A stretch of DNA of 64,000 nucleotides, taken from NCBI GenBank assembly GCA_037439465.1, contig JBBIVX010000002.1, positions 62,001 through 126,000 on the forward strand, in the 5' to 3' direction. How positions within the stretch are numbered: position 1 is the first letter of the stretch; the number at the start of each line of letters is the position of its first letter. Origin of the DNA: Parasulfuritortus sp037439465 (GTDB taxonomy: Bacteria; Pseudomonadota; Gammaproteobacteria; Burkholderiales; Thiobacillaceae). Shown here piece after piece: positions 17,093 through 25,923 of this stretch. The position numbers were made by a program, and so were the translations under genes. The notes below the pieces were generated by a model. It saw only the letters and a program-made list of their open reading frames with translations. It ran no database searches and was not told the origin of the DNA.

Positions 17093-18297
17093 TCGCCGTC
17101 TACCTGCTGCCTTACCCCGTCCGCGCCGTGCCGGCGCCTTATCTGTGGGTGTTCTACAAATTGTTGTCGGTACTGGACGAGCGCGCCCTGTTCCTGGTGG
17201 GCGAGGACTATCTCCAGCCGCCATCGGCCTTCGCGGCCGCGGGGCGCTGGGAAACGGCCCCGCTGACCCAGGAGACCTACGGCTATCGCCTGCCGACGCC
17301 GGAATGCCTGGCGCGGCACGGCCTCCGCGCCCTGCCGGCGGAGGTGTTCCGGACGCTGCTGTCGGCCTGCCGCGGCAATCCGCTGGAGGTGTTCCGCCGC
17401 CTGCTGCGCGAGCGCCTGCCCGACCTGGAGGCGGCGATCGCAGCGGCCCTGGCCGGCGGGGCGGAGGGTGAGCCGGTCGAGGCGATCGTTACCTGGTGCA
17501 ACTGTCCCTCCCTGGCGGCGGTGGCGGCGGCCCGCGGCATCCCGCTCGTGCATCTGGAGGCGGGGCCGTTGCGCGCGCCGCTGTACCGGCCCACCGCCTA
17601 TTTCGACTTCAGCGGGGTGAACGGCAACACCGAGGCCGGGCGCCGTTACCGGGCCCTGCCGCCCGCGCCCGCGGCCATTGACAGGGATCGCCTGCGGCGT
17701 TTCTTTTTCTGGCAGGGCGATGCGCCCGACAAGGAGGCGCCGGGGCATATCGGCCTGGCCATGCAGGTGGAGGACGATTCCAACCTGGTGGCCTTTGGCA
17801 ACGGTTACGACAACCAGGCGGCCGCCATCCATGTCCGCCTGCGTTATGGCGGCAAGGCGCCCATCCTCATCCGCGCCCATCCGGGCAGCCTGTTCCGGGC
17901 GCGCGGCGACTGGTTCGAAACCGACGCCTCCTACGACAGCCTGGCCTTCATCCGCCGCTGCCGCCGGGTCGTCACCATCAATTCCAGCCTGGGGCTGGAG
18001 GCGCTGCTGCTGGGCACGCCCGTCGAGGCCCTGGGCGACTGTTCCTACCGGTTCATCCTGGACGCGGAGGAGGACGGGGAGCAGAGCGCGCGGCTGGCCT
18101 TTTATCTGTTTGCCTACCTGGTGCCCGAGCCGCTGCTGTTCGACCTCGACTATCTGCGTTTCCGTCTGGCGCGGCCGGCGGAGGCGAGCCTCGTGGCCTA
18201 TCATCTGCACGCTTGGCTGGGTCGTGGGGAATGGACGGCCAGCGGCGCGCCCGGCACCGTCTGGGAAGTGATCGCCAGCGCCCTGGCCGGGACCTGA
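17089..18297 (+). CDS. GT99/KpsC-like glycosyltransferase, candidate chain-terminating Kdo transferase
   Basis: A 402-residue protein coupled to wzt by an ATGA overlap. It has no membrane segments. VTWCNCPSLAAVAAARGIPL, HLEAGPLRAPLYRPTAYFDF, GVNGNTEA, LAMQVEDDSNLVAFG, ILIRAHPGS and INSSLGLEALLLG resemble the GT-B beta-Kdo transferase modules of the GT99 and KpsC groups (the HP and SS/NSS blocks bind CMP-Kdo). The founding GT99 domain is in WbbB of Raoultella terrigena, which caps an O-polysaccharide with Kdo before Wzt reads it. The next-door Wzt with a binding domain fits that logic. Family call is from recall of motifs, so donor and linkage are tentative. Confidence 0.55.
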   Translation: MIAVYLLPYPVRAVPAPYLWVFYKLLSVLDERALFLVGEDYLQPPSAFAAAGRWETAPLTQETYGYRLPTPECLARHGLRALPAEVFRTLLSACRGNPLEVFRRLLRERLPDLEAAIAAALAGGAEGEPVEAIVTWCNCPSLAAVAAARGIPLVHLEAGPLRAPLYRPTAYFDFSGVNGNTEAGRRYRALPPAPAAIDRDRLRRFFFWQGDAPDKEAPGHIGLAMQVEDDSNLVAFGNGYDNQAAAIHVRLRYGGKAPILIRAHPGSLFRARGDWFETDASYDSLAFIRRCRRVVTINSSLGLEALLLGTPVEALGDCSYRFILDAEEDGEQSARLAFYLFAYLVPEPLLFDLDYLRFRLARPAEASLVAYHLHAWLGRGEWTASGAPGTVWEVIASALAGT

Positions 18298-19347
18298 ATG
18301 CCCACCAATTACAACGTCCAGGCGCTGCGGGCACTGGCTGCCCTGGCGGTGTTGCTGTTCCATGCGCGGCCCTTCTACGAGGACGTGGTGGGCGCCAGGA
18401 TGCCGGGCGCGGATCTGTTGTTTTACGGCTACGCGGGGGTGGATGTGTTTTTCGTCATCAGCGGCTACGTGATCGCCCTGACCACGTCCGCTTACCCGCC
18501 CGGCCTGGCCAGCCTGGCGCGCTTCGCGGAGAAGCGCTGCTTGCGCATCTATCTCGGCTACTGGCCGCTGCTGGCGCTGGTCGCGGCGTATTACTACAGC
18601 CTCGACCCGCAGCGGCTGGCGCGGGTGGAACCGCTGGCGGCGATTTTTCTCACCACCCCGGACATCTCCCGGCTGGTGATCGGCCAATCCTGGTCGCTGG
18701 TCTATGAGCTGTTTTTTTATGGGCTGTTCGCGGCACTGCTGCTGCTGCGCCGGCGCTGGCGGCCCTGGCTGTTGCTGCTGTATTTCCTGCTGGGGCTCAC
18801 CGTCGCCGCCGGCTTCGGGCCGGCCGGCGCCGGGCAATACCTCGCGTTGCAGCCGTATGTGCTGGAATTCATCGCCGGCGCCATGGTGTTCCAGGCCGCG
18901 AACGGGATGAAGGATTATCGCCTGCTGGCGGCGGCCGCGGCCATGACCCTGCTGCTGCTGGCACTGGGCATGGTGCTGGAGGCCAGGGGCGGGCTGCTGC
19001 GCACCGCCACCTTCGGCGGCGCCGGGCTGTCGATGCTGGCGGTGGCGGTGAACCTCGGCAACCTGGGGTTCAATTGCAATGGCGTGCTGGCCCGGCTGGG
19101 GGCCGCCTCCTACACGCTTTATCTTGGCCATTACGCCTGTCTGGAGGCCTATTCCGGCCTGGTCCATGGCGGCGCCGGCGCAACCTGGCTGGCCTCCGGA
19201 CCGGCCTATGCGGTCTTCCTGTCGCTGCTGTTGTTGTTGAGTTACGGGTATTACCTGGCCGTCGAAAAGCCGTTATATGTCTATGCTTGCTCCCTCGAAC
19301 GCTGGCGCCCTTCCACCTACCTCGGCCGCCGCACCACACGGAGATAG
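18298..19347 (+). CDS. Acyltransferase-3 family membrane protein (first copy)
   Basis: A 349-residue polytopic inner-membrane protein starting directly after the previous stop. The N-terminal VQALRALAALAVLLFHARPF carries the conserved Arg and His of the acyltransferase-3 (OafA-like) family, followed by GVDVFFVISGYVI and a basic RFAEKRCLRIYLGYWPL loop. About ten hydrophobic helices are visible. These proteins acylate surface sugars (often O-acetylation) from cytosolic acyl-CoA. No SGNH domain is fused. It is one of three acyltransferases in the locus. Confidence 0.9.
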   Translation: MPTNYNVQALRALAALAVLLFHARPFYEDVVGARMPGADLLFYGYAGVDVFFVISGYVIALTTSAYPPGLASLARFAEKRCLRIYLGYWPLLALVAAYYYSLDPQRLARVEPLAAIFLTTPDISRLVIGQSWSLVYELFFYGLFAALLLLRRRWRPWLLLLYFLLGLTVAAGFGPAGAGQYLALQPYVLEFIAGAMVFQAANGMKDYRLLAAAAAMTLLLLALGMVLEARGGLLRTATFGGAGLSMLAVAVNLGNLGFNCNGVLARLGAASYTLYLGHYACLEAYSGLVHGGAGATWLASGPAYAVFLSLLLLLSYGYYLAVEKPLYVYACSLERWRPSTYLGRRTTRR

Positions 19348-19350
19348 CCC

Positions 19351-20328
19351 ATGTCCGCGCCTGCCGCCAACCTGCTTTCCATCGTCGTCCCGGCCTATAA
19401 CGAGGAGGCCGTGCTGGCCATGTTTCATCGCCGCCTGGCGGCCGTGCTCGACGCGCTCGACATGGCCGGCGAGATCGTCTACGTCAACGACGGCAGTGAC
19501 GACGGCACCCTGGCGATGCTCTACGCCTTGCAGCAAAGCGACGGCCGCGTGGCGGTGCTGGACCTGAGCCGCAACTATGGCAAGGAGATCGCCCTCAGCG
19601 CCGGCCTCGACCACGCCCGCGGCGCCGCCGTGGTGGTCATCGACGCGGATCTGCAGGACCCACCCGAGCTGATCCCGGCGCTGGTGGCCCGCTGGCGCGA
19701 GGGCTACGACGTGGTGTATGCCCGCCGCCTTGAGCGGGAGGGCGAGTCCTTCATGAAGAAGACGACCGCCAGCATCTTCTACCGCCTCGCCCGCCGGATG
19801 AGCCAGGTGGAGATACCCGCCGATACCGGCGATTTCCGTCTGCTGAGCCGGCGGGCGGTGGAGGCCCTGGGGCGGTTGCGCGAGCAGCACCGCTTCATGA
19901 AAGGCCTGTTCGCCTGGATAGGCTATCCGCAGATCGCCGTGCCTTATCGCCGCGCGGCGCGCGCCGGCGGCAGGACCAAATGGAACTACTGGCGCTTGTG
20001 GAACCTGGCCATCGAGGGCATCACCTCGTTTTCGCTGGCGCCGCTCAGGCTGGCCACCTACTTCGGCTTGAGCGTGGCGGGCCTGGCCTTCCTCTTCGCC
20101 GCCTGGATCATCATCAAGACCCTGTGGCTGGGCGAGGCGGTACGCGGCTATCCCACCATCATGGTGACCCTGCTCTTCCTGGGCGGGACCCAGCTCGTGG
20201 CCATCGGCATACTGGGCGAGTACGTGGGGCGCATCTTCAACGAGAGCAAACGGCGGCCGCTGTATTTCGTGCAGGGCTATCGCCCCGCGCCGGCCGTGCG
20301 CGGAGGGCCGGATGAAGACTTGGCCTGA
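19351..20328 (+). CDS. GtrB/DPM1-like polyprenyl-phosphate glycosyltransferase
   Basis: A 325-residue GT2 enzyme with two C-terminal transmembrane helices. Motifs: LSIVVPAYNEEAVLAMFH, VYVNDGSDDGT, LSRNYGKEIALSAGLDHARG, VVIDADLQDPPELIP, ADTGDFRLLSRRAVEAL and AARAGGRTKWNYWRLWNLAIEG. Enzymes of this type (GtrB, ArnC, DPM1) load a sugar onto undecaprenyl phosphate in the inner leaflet; the lipid-linked sugar is then flipped and used by GT-C transferases. The following membrane proteins and a GtrA gene at 25913 supply those partners. The sugar is unknown. It overlaps the next gene by 17 bases. Confidence 0.9.
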   Translation: MSAPAANLLSIVVPAYNEEAVLAMFHRRLAAVLDALDMAGEIVYVNDGSDDGTLAMLYALQQSDGRVAVLDLSRNYGKEIALSAGLDHARGAAVVVIDADLQDPPELIPALVARWREGYDVVYARRLEREGESFMKKTTASIFYRLARRMSQVEIPADTGDFRLLSRRAVEALGRLREQHRFMKGLFAWIGYPQIAVPYRRAARAGGRTKWNYWRLWNLAIEGITSFSLAPLRLATYFGLSVAGLAFLFAAWIIIKTLWLGEAVRGYPTIMVTLLFLGGTQLVAIGILGEYVGRIFNESKRRPLYFVQGYRPAPAVRGGPDEDLA

Positions 20329-21946
20329 AACGGCACTGCCCGCCGCCCTGCTGGCGGTGGCGGTGGCGATCGTCTATTGGCCGGGTTTCTCCGCCGATTG
20401 GGGGCGGGACGATTTCAACGCCCTGGCCTTCGTGCGCCTGCTCGACTCCCCCTGGCCGCTGTTCGTGCAGGACCACTTCCATGCCCCGGCCGCCCATTTC
20501 CGGCCGCTGGGCTACGCTGCCTTCTGGTTGAACGCGGCGCTGTTCGGCGCCGGCTTCACCGCCCAGGCGGTGGTGGAATGGGCCCTGCATGTGGGTGTCG
20601 CCATCGCCCTCTATCGCTTGATCCGGGTGGGTGTGCCAGGGCGCGGCCTGGCGCTGCTCTGCGCCTTGTCGTTCGCCGTGCATCCCGGCGCCATCGGCCC
20701 GGCGCTGTGGTATTCCGATCGCTTCGGCCATCTGGCGACGCTGTTTGCGCTCATCGCCGTGCGCGCGGCCTACGACCACCGCGACGCGCCACGCGCGCGC
20801 CACCTGGCCGTGGTGCTGGCGGCCCTCCTGGCCGCCCTGTTGTCGAAAGAACTGGGCCTGGTGGCGGCGGCGCCGATCACCCTGCTATGGTGGACGGCGA
20901 TAGTGCGCGCGCGGGCGCCGCTGTGGCCCGCCCTGCTGGCGCTGTGGGGGACGGTGCTGCTTTATTTCCTGTGGCGTTGGGCGGTGCTGGGCACGCCCGC
21001 CAGCGGCATGACCGGGACGAGGCCGCTGGCGGCAATGCTGGGCGAAGGGATGGCCATCTGGTTCGCCAATCTGCCCGGTTACTTCGGTTTCTGGCCGCGG
21101 CTTGACGGTATTGAGCGCGCCCTGTTGAGCGCTTGCGCGCTGTTGTTGGCCGTGCCGCTGGCGCGCGGTCTGCGGCGCGGCTCCGGCTTGCGCGCCGACG
21201 TGTTGCTGACAGGACTGCTGCTGGCGCTGCTGCCTGGCCTCATCCAGGCGCCCATCGCGGTGTTCAACGCCATGCCTCTGAGCGCGCAGGTGTCGGCGGT
21301 GGAGACGGCCATGCAGTCGCGGCTCTATTACATGAGCCTGACGGGGGGCGCGCTGCTGCTCTCGGTATTGCTGGGCCCGGCCTGGGAGGCGGCGGCGGGA
21401 CGCTGGCGGCGGCTGGCGGCCCCGGCCGCGATCGGCCTGCTGCTGGCCCTGGCCCTGGCCGCCCGGCAGACGGCAGAGTCCTATCGCGCGCGTTCGCTGG
21501 AGATCGGCCGGACGGCCAGGGCGGCCGTGACCGAGCTTGCCCGGCATCCCTTGCCGGCGCACCAGTGCCGGGTGTATTTCATCGGCGTGCGTCATGCCCC
21601 CGAGTGGGATATCTTCGTATCCATGGATGCCATCATCAAGGCCCTGAGTCCTGACCTCGGCAAGGTGGCGCATTGTCTGGTGGGCAGCGATTCCGTCACC
21701 TTCATGCACCTGCTGCCGGCAGGGGTGGCCGCCGCCGAGGGGACGGCGCCGTATGTGCCGGCCCGGCGCGCCGACGGGCCGGCCCCCCGGCGGCAGGTCG
21801 GCAACGTGGAAATGCTGTATTTGTCGCCGCCGCCGGCGTTCACGCCCGAGGCCTGGCGGGGTACGCTCTTCCTGGCCAATGAAGATGGCGTGTTCCGCGA
21901 CGTTAGCGCCGACGTCCTCAGCGGCCGGCGCGTATTGGGAAGATGA
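20312..21946 (+). CDS. GT-C-like polytopic membrane glycosyltransferase
   Basis: A 544-residue membrane protein with about eleven helices over residues 10-395 and a soluble C-terminal tail. The first periplasmic loop has DWGRDDFNALAFVRLL, with the acidic pair typical of GT-C glycosyltransferases (GT39/GT83-like), then HFRPLGYAAFW and LWYSDRFGHLATLFALIAVRAAYD. These enzymes use polyprenyl-phosphate sugars in the periplasm. The start lies in the end of the GtrB-like gene, fitting a functional link. The C-terminal tail (QCRVYFIGVRHAPEWD) has no recognised domain. Exact family and acceptor are not known. Confidence 0.7.
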   Translation: MKTWPETALPAALLAVAVAIVYWPGFSADWGRDDFNALAFVRLLDSPWPLFVQDHFHAPAAHFRPLGYAAFWLNAALFGAGFTAQAVVEWALHVGVAIALYRLIRVGVPGRGLALLCALSFAVHPGAIGPALWYSDRFGHLATLFALIAVRAAYDHRDAPRARHLAVVLAALLAALLSKELGLVAAAPITLLWWTAIVRARAPLWPALLALWGTVLLYFLWRWAVLGTPASGMTGTRPLAAMLGEGMAIWFANLPGYFGFWPRLDGIERALLSACALLLAVPLARGLRRGSGLRADVLLTGLLLALLPGLIQAPIAVFNAMPLSAQVSAVETAMQSRLYYMSLTGGALLLSVLLGPAWEAAAGRWRRLAAPAAIGLLLALALAARQTAESYRARSLEIGRTARAAVTELARHPLPAHQCRVYFIGVRHAPEWDIFVSMDAIIKALSPDLGKVAHCLVGSDSVTFMHLLPAGVAAAEGTAPYVPARRADGPAPRRQVGNVEMLYLSPPPAFTPEAWRGTLFLANEDGVFRDVSADVLSGRRVLGR

Positions 21947-23568
21947 TGCCCAAGCGCTCCAGCGGTCTGCTGCTGGGGTTGGCCATCCTCCTTTTCGGCG
22001 CCTGGCTGCGTCTCGATCAGTTCATGATCCAGGTGGTGACCGACGACGAATGGCATGCGCTCAATCAATTGGCGGCCGGCCGCACGCCAGCCGGGATCGC
22101 CTTGTCCTTCGGCTTTGCGGACTACAGCATTCCGCTGACCTTGCTCTACTGGATCGAGGCGGGCGTTTTCGGGCTGAGCGAACTGGCGATGCGCTGGCCG
22201 ATGATGGCGGCGGGGCTCCTGCTGCCGGCGCTCTTTCCGCTGTGGGCGTGGCGCCATTGCGGCGGGCGCACGGCGCTGCTGTTCGCCCTGCTCCTGGCGG
22301 TTTCGCCGCTGCTCGTCAATTACAGCCGGATCGCCCGTCCCTACGGACTGACCCTGCTGCTCGGCTATCTCGCGCACCATGCCTTCTGGCGGTACTGGGA
22401 GGGCGGGGAAGGGCGCTGGCGTCATGGGGCCGCCTACGGCGTTTGCGCCGCCCTGTCCGCCTGGCTGCATCTGACCAGCCTGCCCTTCGTGGCGGCACCG
22501 TTGCTGCTGGCGGGGGCGGACGCCGTGCGCGAGCGGCGACGGGACGGGGGAGGGGGCCTGGCGCGGCTGCTCCGGCTGGGCGTGCCGACGGCACTGGCCA
22601 TGGCGGCGCTGCTGCTGCCGCCCTTGCTCGGTGACCCGGCGGCCCTGCTCGGCAAGTCAGGCGGCGACCGGCCCACCCTGGATACCCTGCTGGGGGTCTG
22701 GTACCTGTGGCTGGGCACGCCCTCCGGCCCGGCCGTGCTGCTCTGCCTCGCCCTGGCAGTCCTGGGGTGGCCGCGTCTGTGGCGGGCCGGGCCGCTGCCG
22801 CGCAGCGCCCTGGCGGGCGTGGCCCTGACCCTGCTGCTATTGCTGCTCGCCGGTCCGGCCTGGGTGCATGAGCCGCTCACCTTCGGCCGCTACCTGCTGC
22901 CGGCCATGATCCTGCTGCTGCTGGCGCTCGCGGCGGGCGCCGCGGCTTTGGCCGAGTCCCTGGAAAGGCACGGCTGGGGGCGGGCGGCGCTGGCGGTGTT
23001 GCTGCTGCCGGCGGCCCTGCTGCTGCTCGATACCCCCTTGCGCGAGAACCTGCGCCGGCCCAACGGCAACACGGCGCATTCGGTGTTCCAGGTGGATTTT
23101 CGCTCGGACCGGCCGGGCGTGAAAGCGAACATGGCGCGCTGGATACCGCTGTCGCCCTGGTGGGAGAGCCTCCGTTACCTGCCTGCCGGGAGTGTGCTGA
23201 TCGCCGCCGCGCCCTACAGCAACTTCAGCCCGCGCTGGGATGCGCCGCGCTGGGAGCGGCTGGGCCGGCAGCGGGTGATACCCGGTTTCCTGACCGGGCT
23301 GTGCGTGGCCGGCCGGCAGGGGGAGTTGCCGCAAGATCCGCGCTTCGCCATGCGCAATGCCGTACATCTCGGGGACAGGCGGGAGCTGGCCGCGCGCAAG
23401 GTGGGCCGGGTGGTGTTCCAGAAACCCTATCGCCTCGACCTGGGCGGCGGCCCGCGGATACAGGGCGCAGATACGGCACATTGCCTTGAGGTACTGCGCG
23501 CCCGCCTGGGGCCGGCGTCCTACGAGGACGCGTGGGTCGCCGTATTCGACATCGAGGCGCGCCGATGA
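21943..23568 (+). CDS. GT-C-like membrane glycosyltransferase, tandem paralogue A
   Basis: A 541-residue polytopic protein. GAWLRLDQFMIQVVTDDEWH places the GT-C acidic motif (DDE) in the first periplasmic loop, followed by LSFGFADYSIPLTLLYWIEA and NYSRIARPYGLTLLLGYLAH. About eleven helices are visible, then a soluble C-terminal domain with SPRWDAPRWERLGRQRVIPG and GRVVFQKPYR. The closest match in the window is its downstream neighbour, which has the same architecture and many identical blocks. It overlaps the genes on both sides by four bases. It probably adds a periplasmic sugar from a polyprenyl donor. Confidence 0.72.
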   Translation: MMPKRSSGLLLGLAILLFGAWLRLDQFMIQVVTDDEWHALNQLAAGRTPAGIALSFGFADYSIPLTLLYWIEAGVFGLSELAMRWPMMAAGLLLPALFPLWAWRHCGGRTALLFALLLAVSPLLVNYSRIARPYGLTLLLGYLAHHAFWRYWEGGEGRWRHGAAYGVCAALSAWLHLTSLPFVAAPLLLAGADAVRERRRDGGGGLARLLRLGVPTALAMAALLLPPLLGDPAALLGKSGGDRPTLDTLLGVWYLWLGTPSGPAVLLCLALAVLGWPRLWRAGPLPRSALAGVALTLLLLLLAGPAWVHEPLTFGRYLLPAMILLLLALAAGAAALAESLERHGWGRAALAVLLLPAALLLLDTPLRENLRRPNGNTAHSVFQVDFRSDRPGVKANMARWIPLSPWWESLRYLPAGSVLIAAAPYSNFSPRWDAPRWERLGRQRVIPGFLTGLCVAGRQGELPQDPRFAMRNAVHLGDRRELAARKVGRVVFQKPYRLDLGGGPRIQGADTAHCLEVLRARLGPASYEDAWVAVFDIEARR

Positions 23569-25187
23569 GGTTGGCCCTGCTGCTGGCGATTTTCCTGGTG
23601 GGGGCCTGGTTGCGCCTGGACCAGTTGCCGAACCAAGTGCTGGCCAACGATGAGTGGCACGCGCTCAACCAGTTGATCATCGCCACGCCCAGGGACTTTC
23701 TGTCTTCCTTCGGCTTTTCCGATCACAGCATCCCGCTCACCCTGTTGTACTGGTTCGAGGCGGAGCGGCTCGGACTGAGCGAGTGGGGGATGCGCTGGCC
23801 CATGCTGGCGGCCGGACTCATCCTGCTGCTCCTGTTTCCGCTGTGGCTGGCGCGCTGGCACGGCTGGCGGGCGGCGTGGCTGTTCGCGGCGCTGCTGGCC
23901 ATTTCGCCGCTGCTCATCAATTACAGCCGCTATGCCCGTCCCTATGCCATCACCCTGCTGCTGGGGTATGTCGTCCACTATGCCTTCTGGCGCTACTGGA
24001 CGCGGACGGATGGGCGGTTGCGGTCCGGTCTGCTCTACGGCGTGGGCGCGGCGCTGTCCGCCTGGCTGCATTTGGTGAGCCTGCCTTTCGTGATGGCGCC
24101 CCTGCTACTGGCCGGGGGGCCGGCCTGGCGGCAATGGAAACGGGGCGAGGGTGCGCCTCTGCGGCGGCTGCTGGCGCTGGGTGTGCCCACCGGGCTGCTG
24201 CTGGCCCTGCTGATCGGCCCGCCGCTGCTGGCCGATCCGGCGGCGCTGGCGAACAAGGCCGGCCGCGATCTGCCCGGAGCCGATGCCTTTTTCGGGGTCT
24301 GGTTTACCTGGCTGGGCACGCCGTCGGCAGCGGCCGTCATCGGTTGCCTCGGCCTGGCATTATTGGGTCTGCCCCGACTTTGGCGGCAGGAACCGCTGTT
24401 CAAAGGCGCGCTGCTGGGGCTGCTGCTGACCCTGGCCATGCTGCTGATTGCACGGCCGTCCTGGCTCTATCACCCGCTGGCCCTGGGCCGCTACCTGCTG
24501 CCGGCCCAGGTGCTGCTGCTGGCAGCCGTGGCGCTGGGCGCCGACCGTCTGGCCGCGGCGCTGGAACGGAAGGGGGCGCGCTGGGCGGTGCCGCCGGTGC
24601 TGCTGCTGCCGCTCTTGATCCTGTTGCTGCGCACGCCGCTGGCCGACACCCTGCGCCATCCAAACAGCCACACCCTGCATTCCGTGTTCCAGGACGATTA
24701 CCGCCAGGACGGGCGGCGCGAGCGCTACCTCGTGCGCGACATCCCTCTCTCGCCCTGGTGGGCGACGCTGCGCCAGCGGCCCGCGGCGAGCGTGACCATC
24801 GCCGTGGCGCCCTTGCAAAACTACAGCCCGCGCTGGGACGCTCCCCGCTGGGAGCGGCTGGGCCGGCAGCGGGTGGTGCCGGGGCTGCTGGCGGGGCTAT
24901 GCCTCGATGCCAGAGCGGGCGAGCCGCCGCTTAACCGCCGCTTTGCCTTCCGCAATATGCCGCATCTTGCCGATGACGCCGAGATCGAAGCCGCGAAGGT
25001 CGGCCTGGTGGTGTTCCAGAAACCCTTCCCCGACGTGCGCGGCAGCGGTTCGCCCTGGGTCGGCGCCGACCGGGCGCATTGCCTGGGAGCGGTGCGGGCG
25101 CGCTTCGGCGGGCCGCTTTATGAGGATGATAAAATCGCGGTGTTTGCCGTCAGACGGAGCGCGGCCTCCGGCGTCCATGCTCGATAA
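23565..25187 (+). CDS. GT-C-like membrane glycosyltransferase, tandem paralogue B
   Basis: A 540-residue paralogue of the preceding protein, starting at an ATG in its stop codon region (an earlier in-frame start at 23532 is less likely). GAWLRLDQLPNQVLANDEWH keeps the acidic motif, though the first acid is now Asn (NDEWH against DDEWH). LLINYSRYARPYAITLLLGY, GTPSAAAVIGCLGLALLGLP and the soluble end SPRWDAPRWERLGRQRVVPG follow. The two proteins look about half identical from end to end, so the pair arose by tandem duplication and then diverged. The end overlaps the next gene by 11 bases. Confidence 0.72.
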   Translation: MRLALLLAIFLVGAWLRLDQLPNQVLANDEWHALNQLIIATPRDFLSSFGFSDHSIPLTLLYWFEAERLGLSEWGMRWPMLAAGLILLLLFPLWLARWHGWRAAWLFAALLAISPLLINYSRYARPYAITLLLGYVVHYAFWRYWTRTDGRLRSGLLYGVGAALSAWLHLVSLPFVMAPLLLAGGPAWRQWKRGEGAPLRRLLALGVPTGLLLALLIGPPLLADPAALANKAGRDLPGADAFFGVWFTWLGTPSAAAVIGCLGLALLGLPRLWRQEPLFKGALLGLLLTLAMLLIARPSWLYHPLALGRYLLPAQVLLLAAVALGADRLAAALERKGARWAVPPVLLLPLLILLLRTPLADTLRHPNSHTLHSVFQDDYRQDGRRERYLVRDIPLSPWWATLRQRPAASVTIAVAPLQNYSPRWDAPRWERLGRQRVVPGLLAGLCLDARAGEPPLNRRFAFRNMPHLADDAEIEAAKVGLVVFQKPFPDVRGSGSPWVGADRAHCLGAVRARFGGPLYEDDKIAVFAVRRSAASGVHAR

Positions 25188-25923
25188 CAAGACCATCATG
25201 GTGGTGATGCCCGCGTTCAGGGCGGGCAGGACCCTGGAGAGCACGTGGCGGGCCATTCCGCACGCCGTGGTGGACACGGTGCTCCTGGTGGACGACGCCA
25301 GCGACGACGATACCGTCGCCGAGGCGCGCCGGCTGGGCATCCCGGCCATACTGCATGCCTCCAATCTGGGCTACGGCGGCAACCAGAAGACCTGCTACGC
25401 CGCCGCCCTCGCACAAAAGGCCGACATCGTGGTGATGCTGCATCCCGACTATCAGTATGAGCCGCGCCTGGTCACCGCCATGGCCGGCATGATCGCCTCC
25501 GGCGTCTACGACATGGTGCTCGGCTCGCGCATACTCGGCGGCGGCGCCTTGCGCGGCGGCATGCCGCGGTGGAAGTATGTGGCCAACCGGTTGTTGACCG
25601 CTTTCGAGAATCTGTTGCTGGGGGCCAAGTTGTCGGAGTACCACAGCGGTTTTCGCGCCTATTCGCGCAACTTGCTGGAGACCATTCCCTGGCAGGGGAA
25701 TTCGGATGATTTCGTGTTCGACAACGAGTTGCTGGCTCAGGTCATCCTCAGCGGCTACAAACTTGGCGAGATTTCGGTGCCCACCCGGTATTTTCCAGAG
25801 GCCAGCTCCATCAACTTCGTCCGTTCCCTGCGTTATGGCCTCGGTGTCCTTGGCATCTCCCTGCTGGGCCTTTTGGCCAGGAGCGGGCTTTACCGTCACC
25901 GTCTGTTCCAGCGTGCCGGCTGA
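25177..25923 (+). CDS. DPM1-like GT2 glycosyltransferase
   Basis: A 248-residue GT2 enzyme. TIMVVMPAFRAGRTLESTW, LLVDDASDDDTVAEARRLG, NLGYGGNQKTCYAAAL, MLHPDYQYEPRLV (the catalytic Asp segment), LGSRILGGGAL and EYHSGFRAYSRNLLETIPW are diagnostic of the dolichol-phosphate-mannose-synthase-like branch. NSDDFVFDNELLAQVILSGY and EISVPTRYFPEASSINF follow. A short hydrophobic end (LGISLLGLLARSGL) may touch the membrane. The ATG at 25177 is chosen; longer upstream frame overlaps the GT-C gene. It sits directly before a GtrA-type gene, supporting a lipid-linked sugar donor role. Confidence 0.88.
   Translation: MLDNKTIMVVMPAFRAGRTLESTWRAIPHAVVDTVLLVDDASDDDTVAEARRLGIPAILHASNLGYGGNQKTCYAAALAQKADIVVMLHPDYQYEPRLVTAMAGMIASGVYDMVLGSRILGGGALRGGMPRWKYVANRLLTAFENLLLGAKLSEYHSGFRAYSRNLLETIPWQGNSDDFVFDNELLAQVILSGYKLGEISVPTRYFPEASSINFVRSLRYGLGVLGISLLGLLARSGLYRHRLFQRAG

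Noticed and set aside
16510..19167. Very long open frame on the reverse strand
   Set aside because: It lies antisense to wzt, the GT99-like gene and the acyltransferase-3 gene. It has His/Gln/Arg-rich low-complexity content and no motif, as expected in antisense frames of high-GC DNA. The same applies to long antisense frames at 946-2688, 2836-4530 and 4933-6927.
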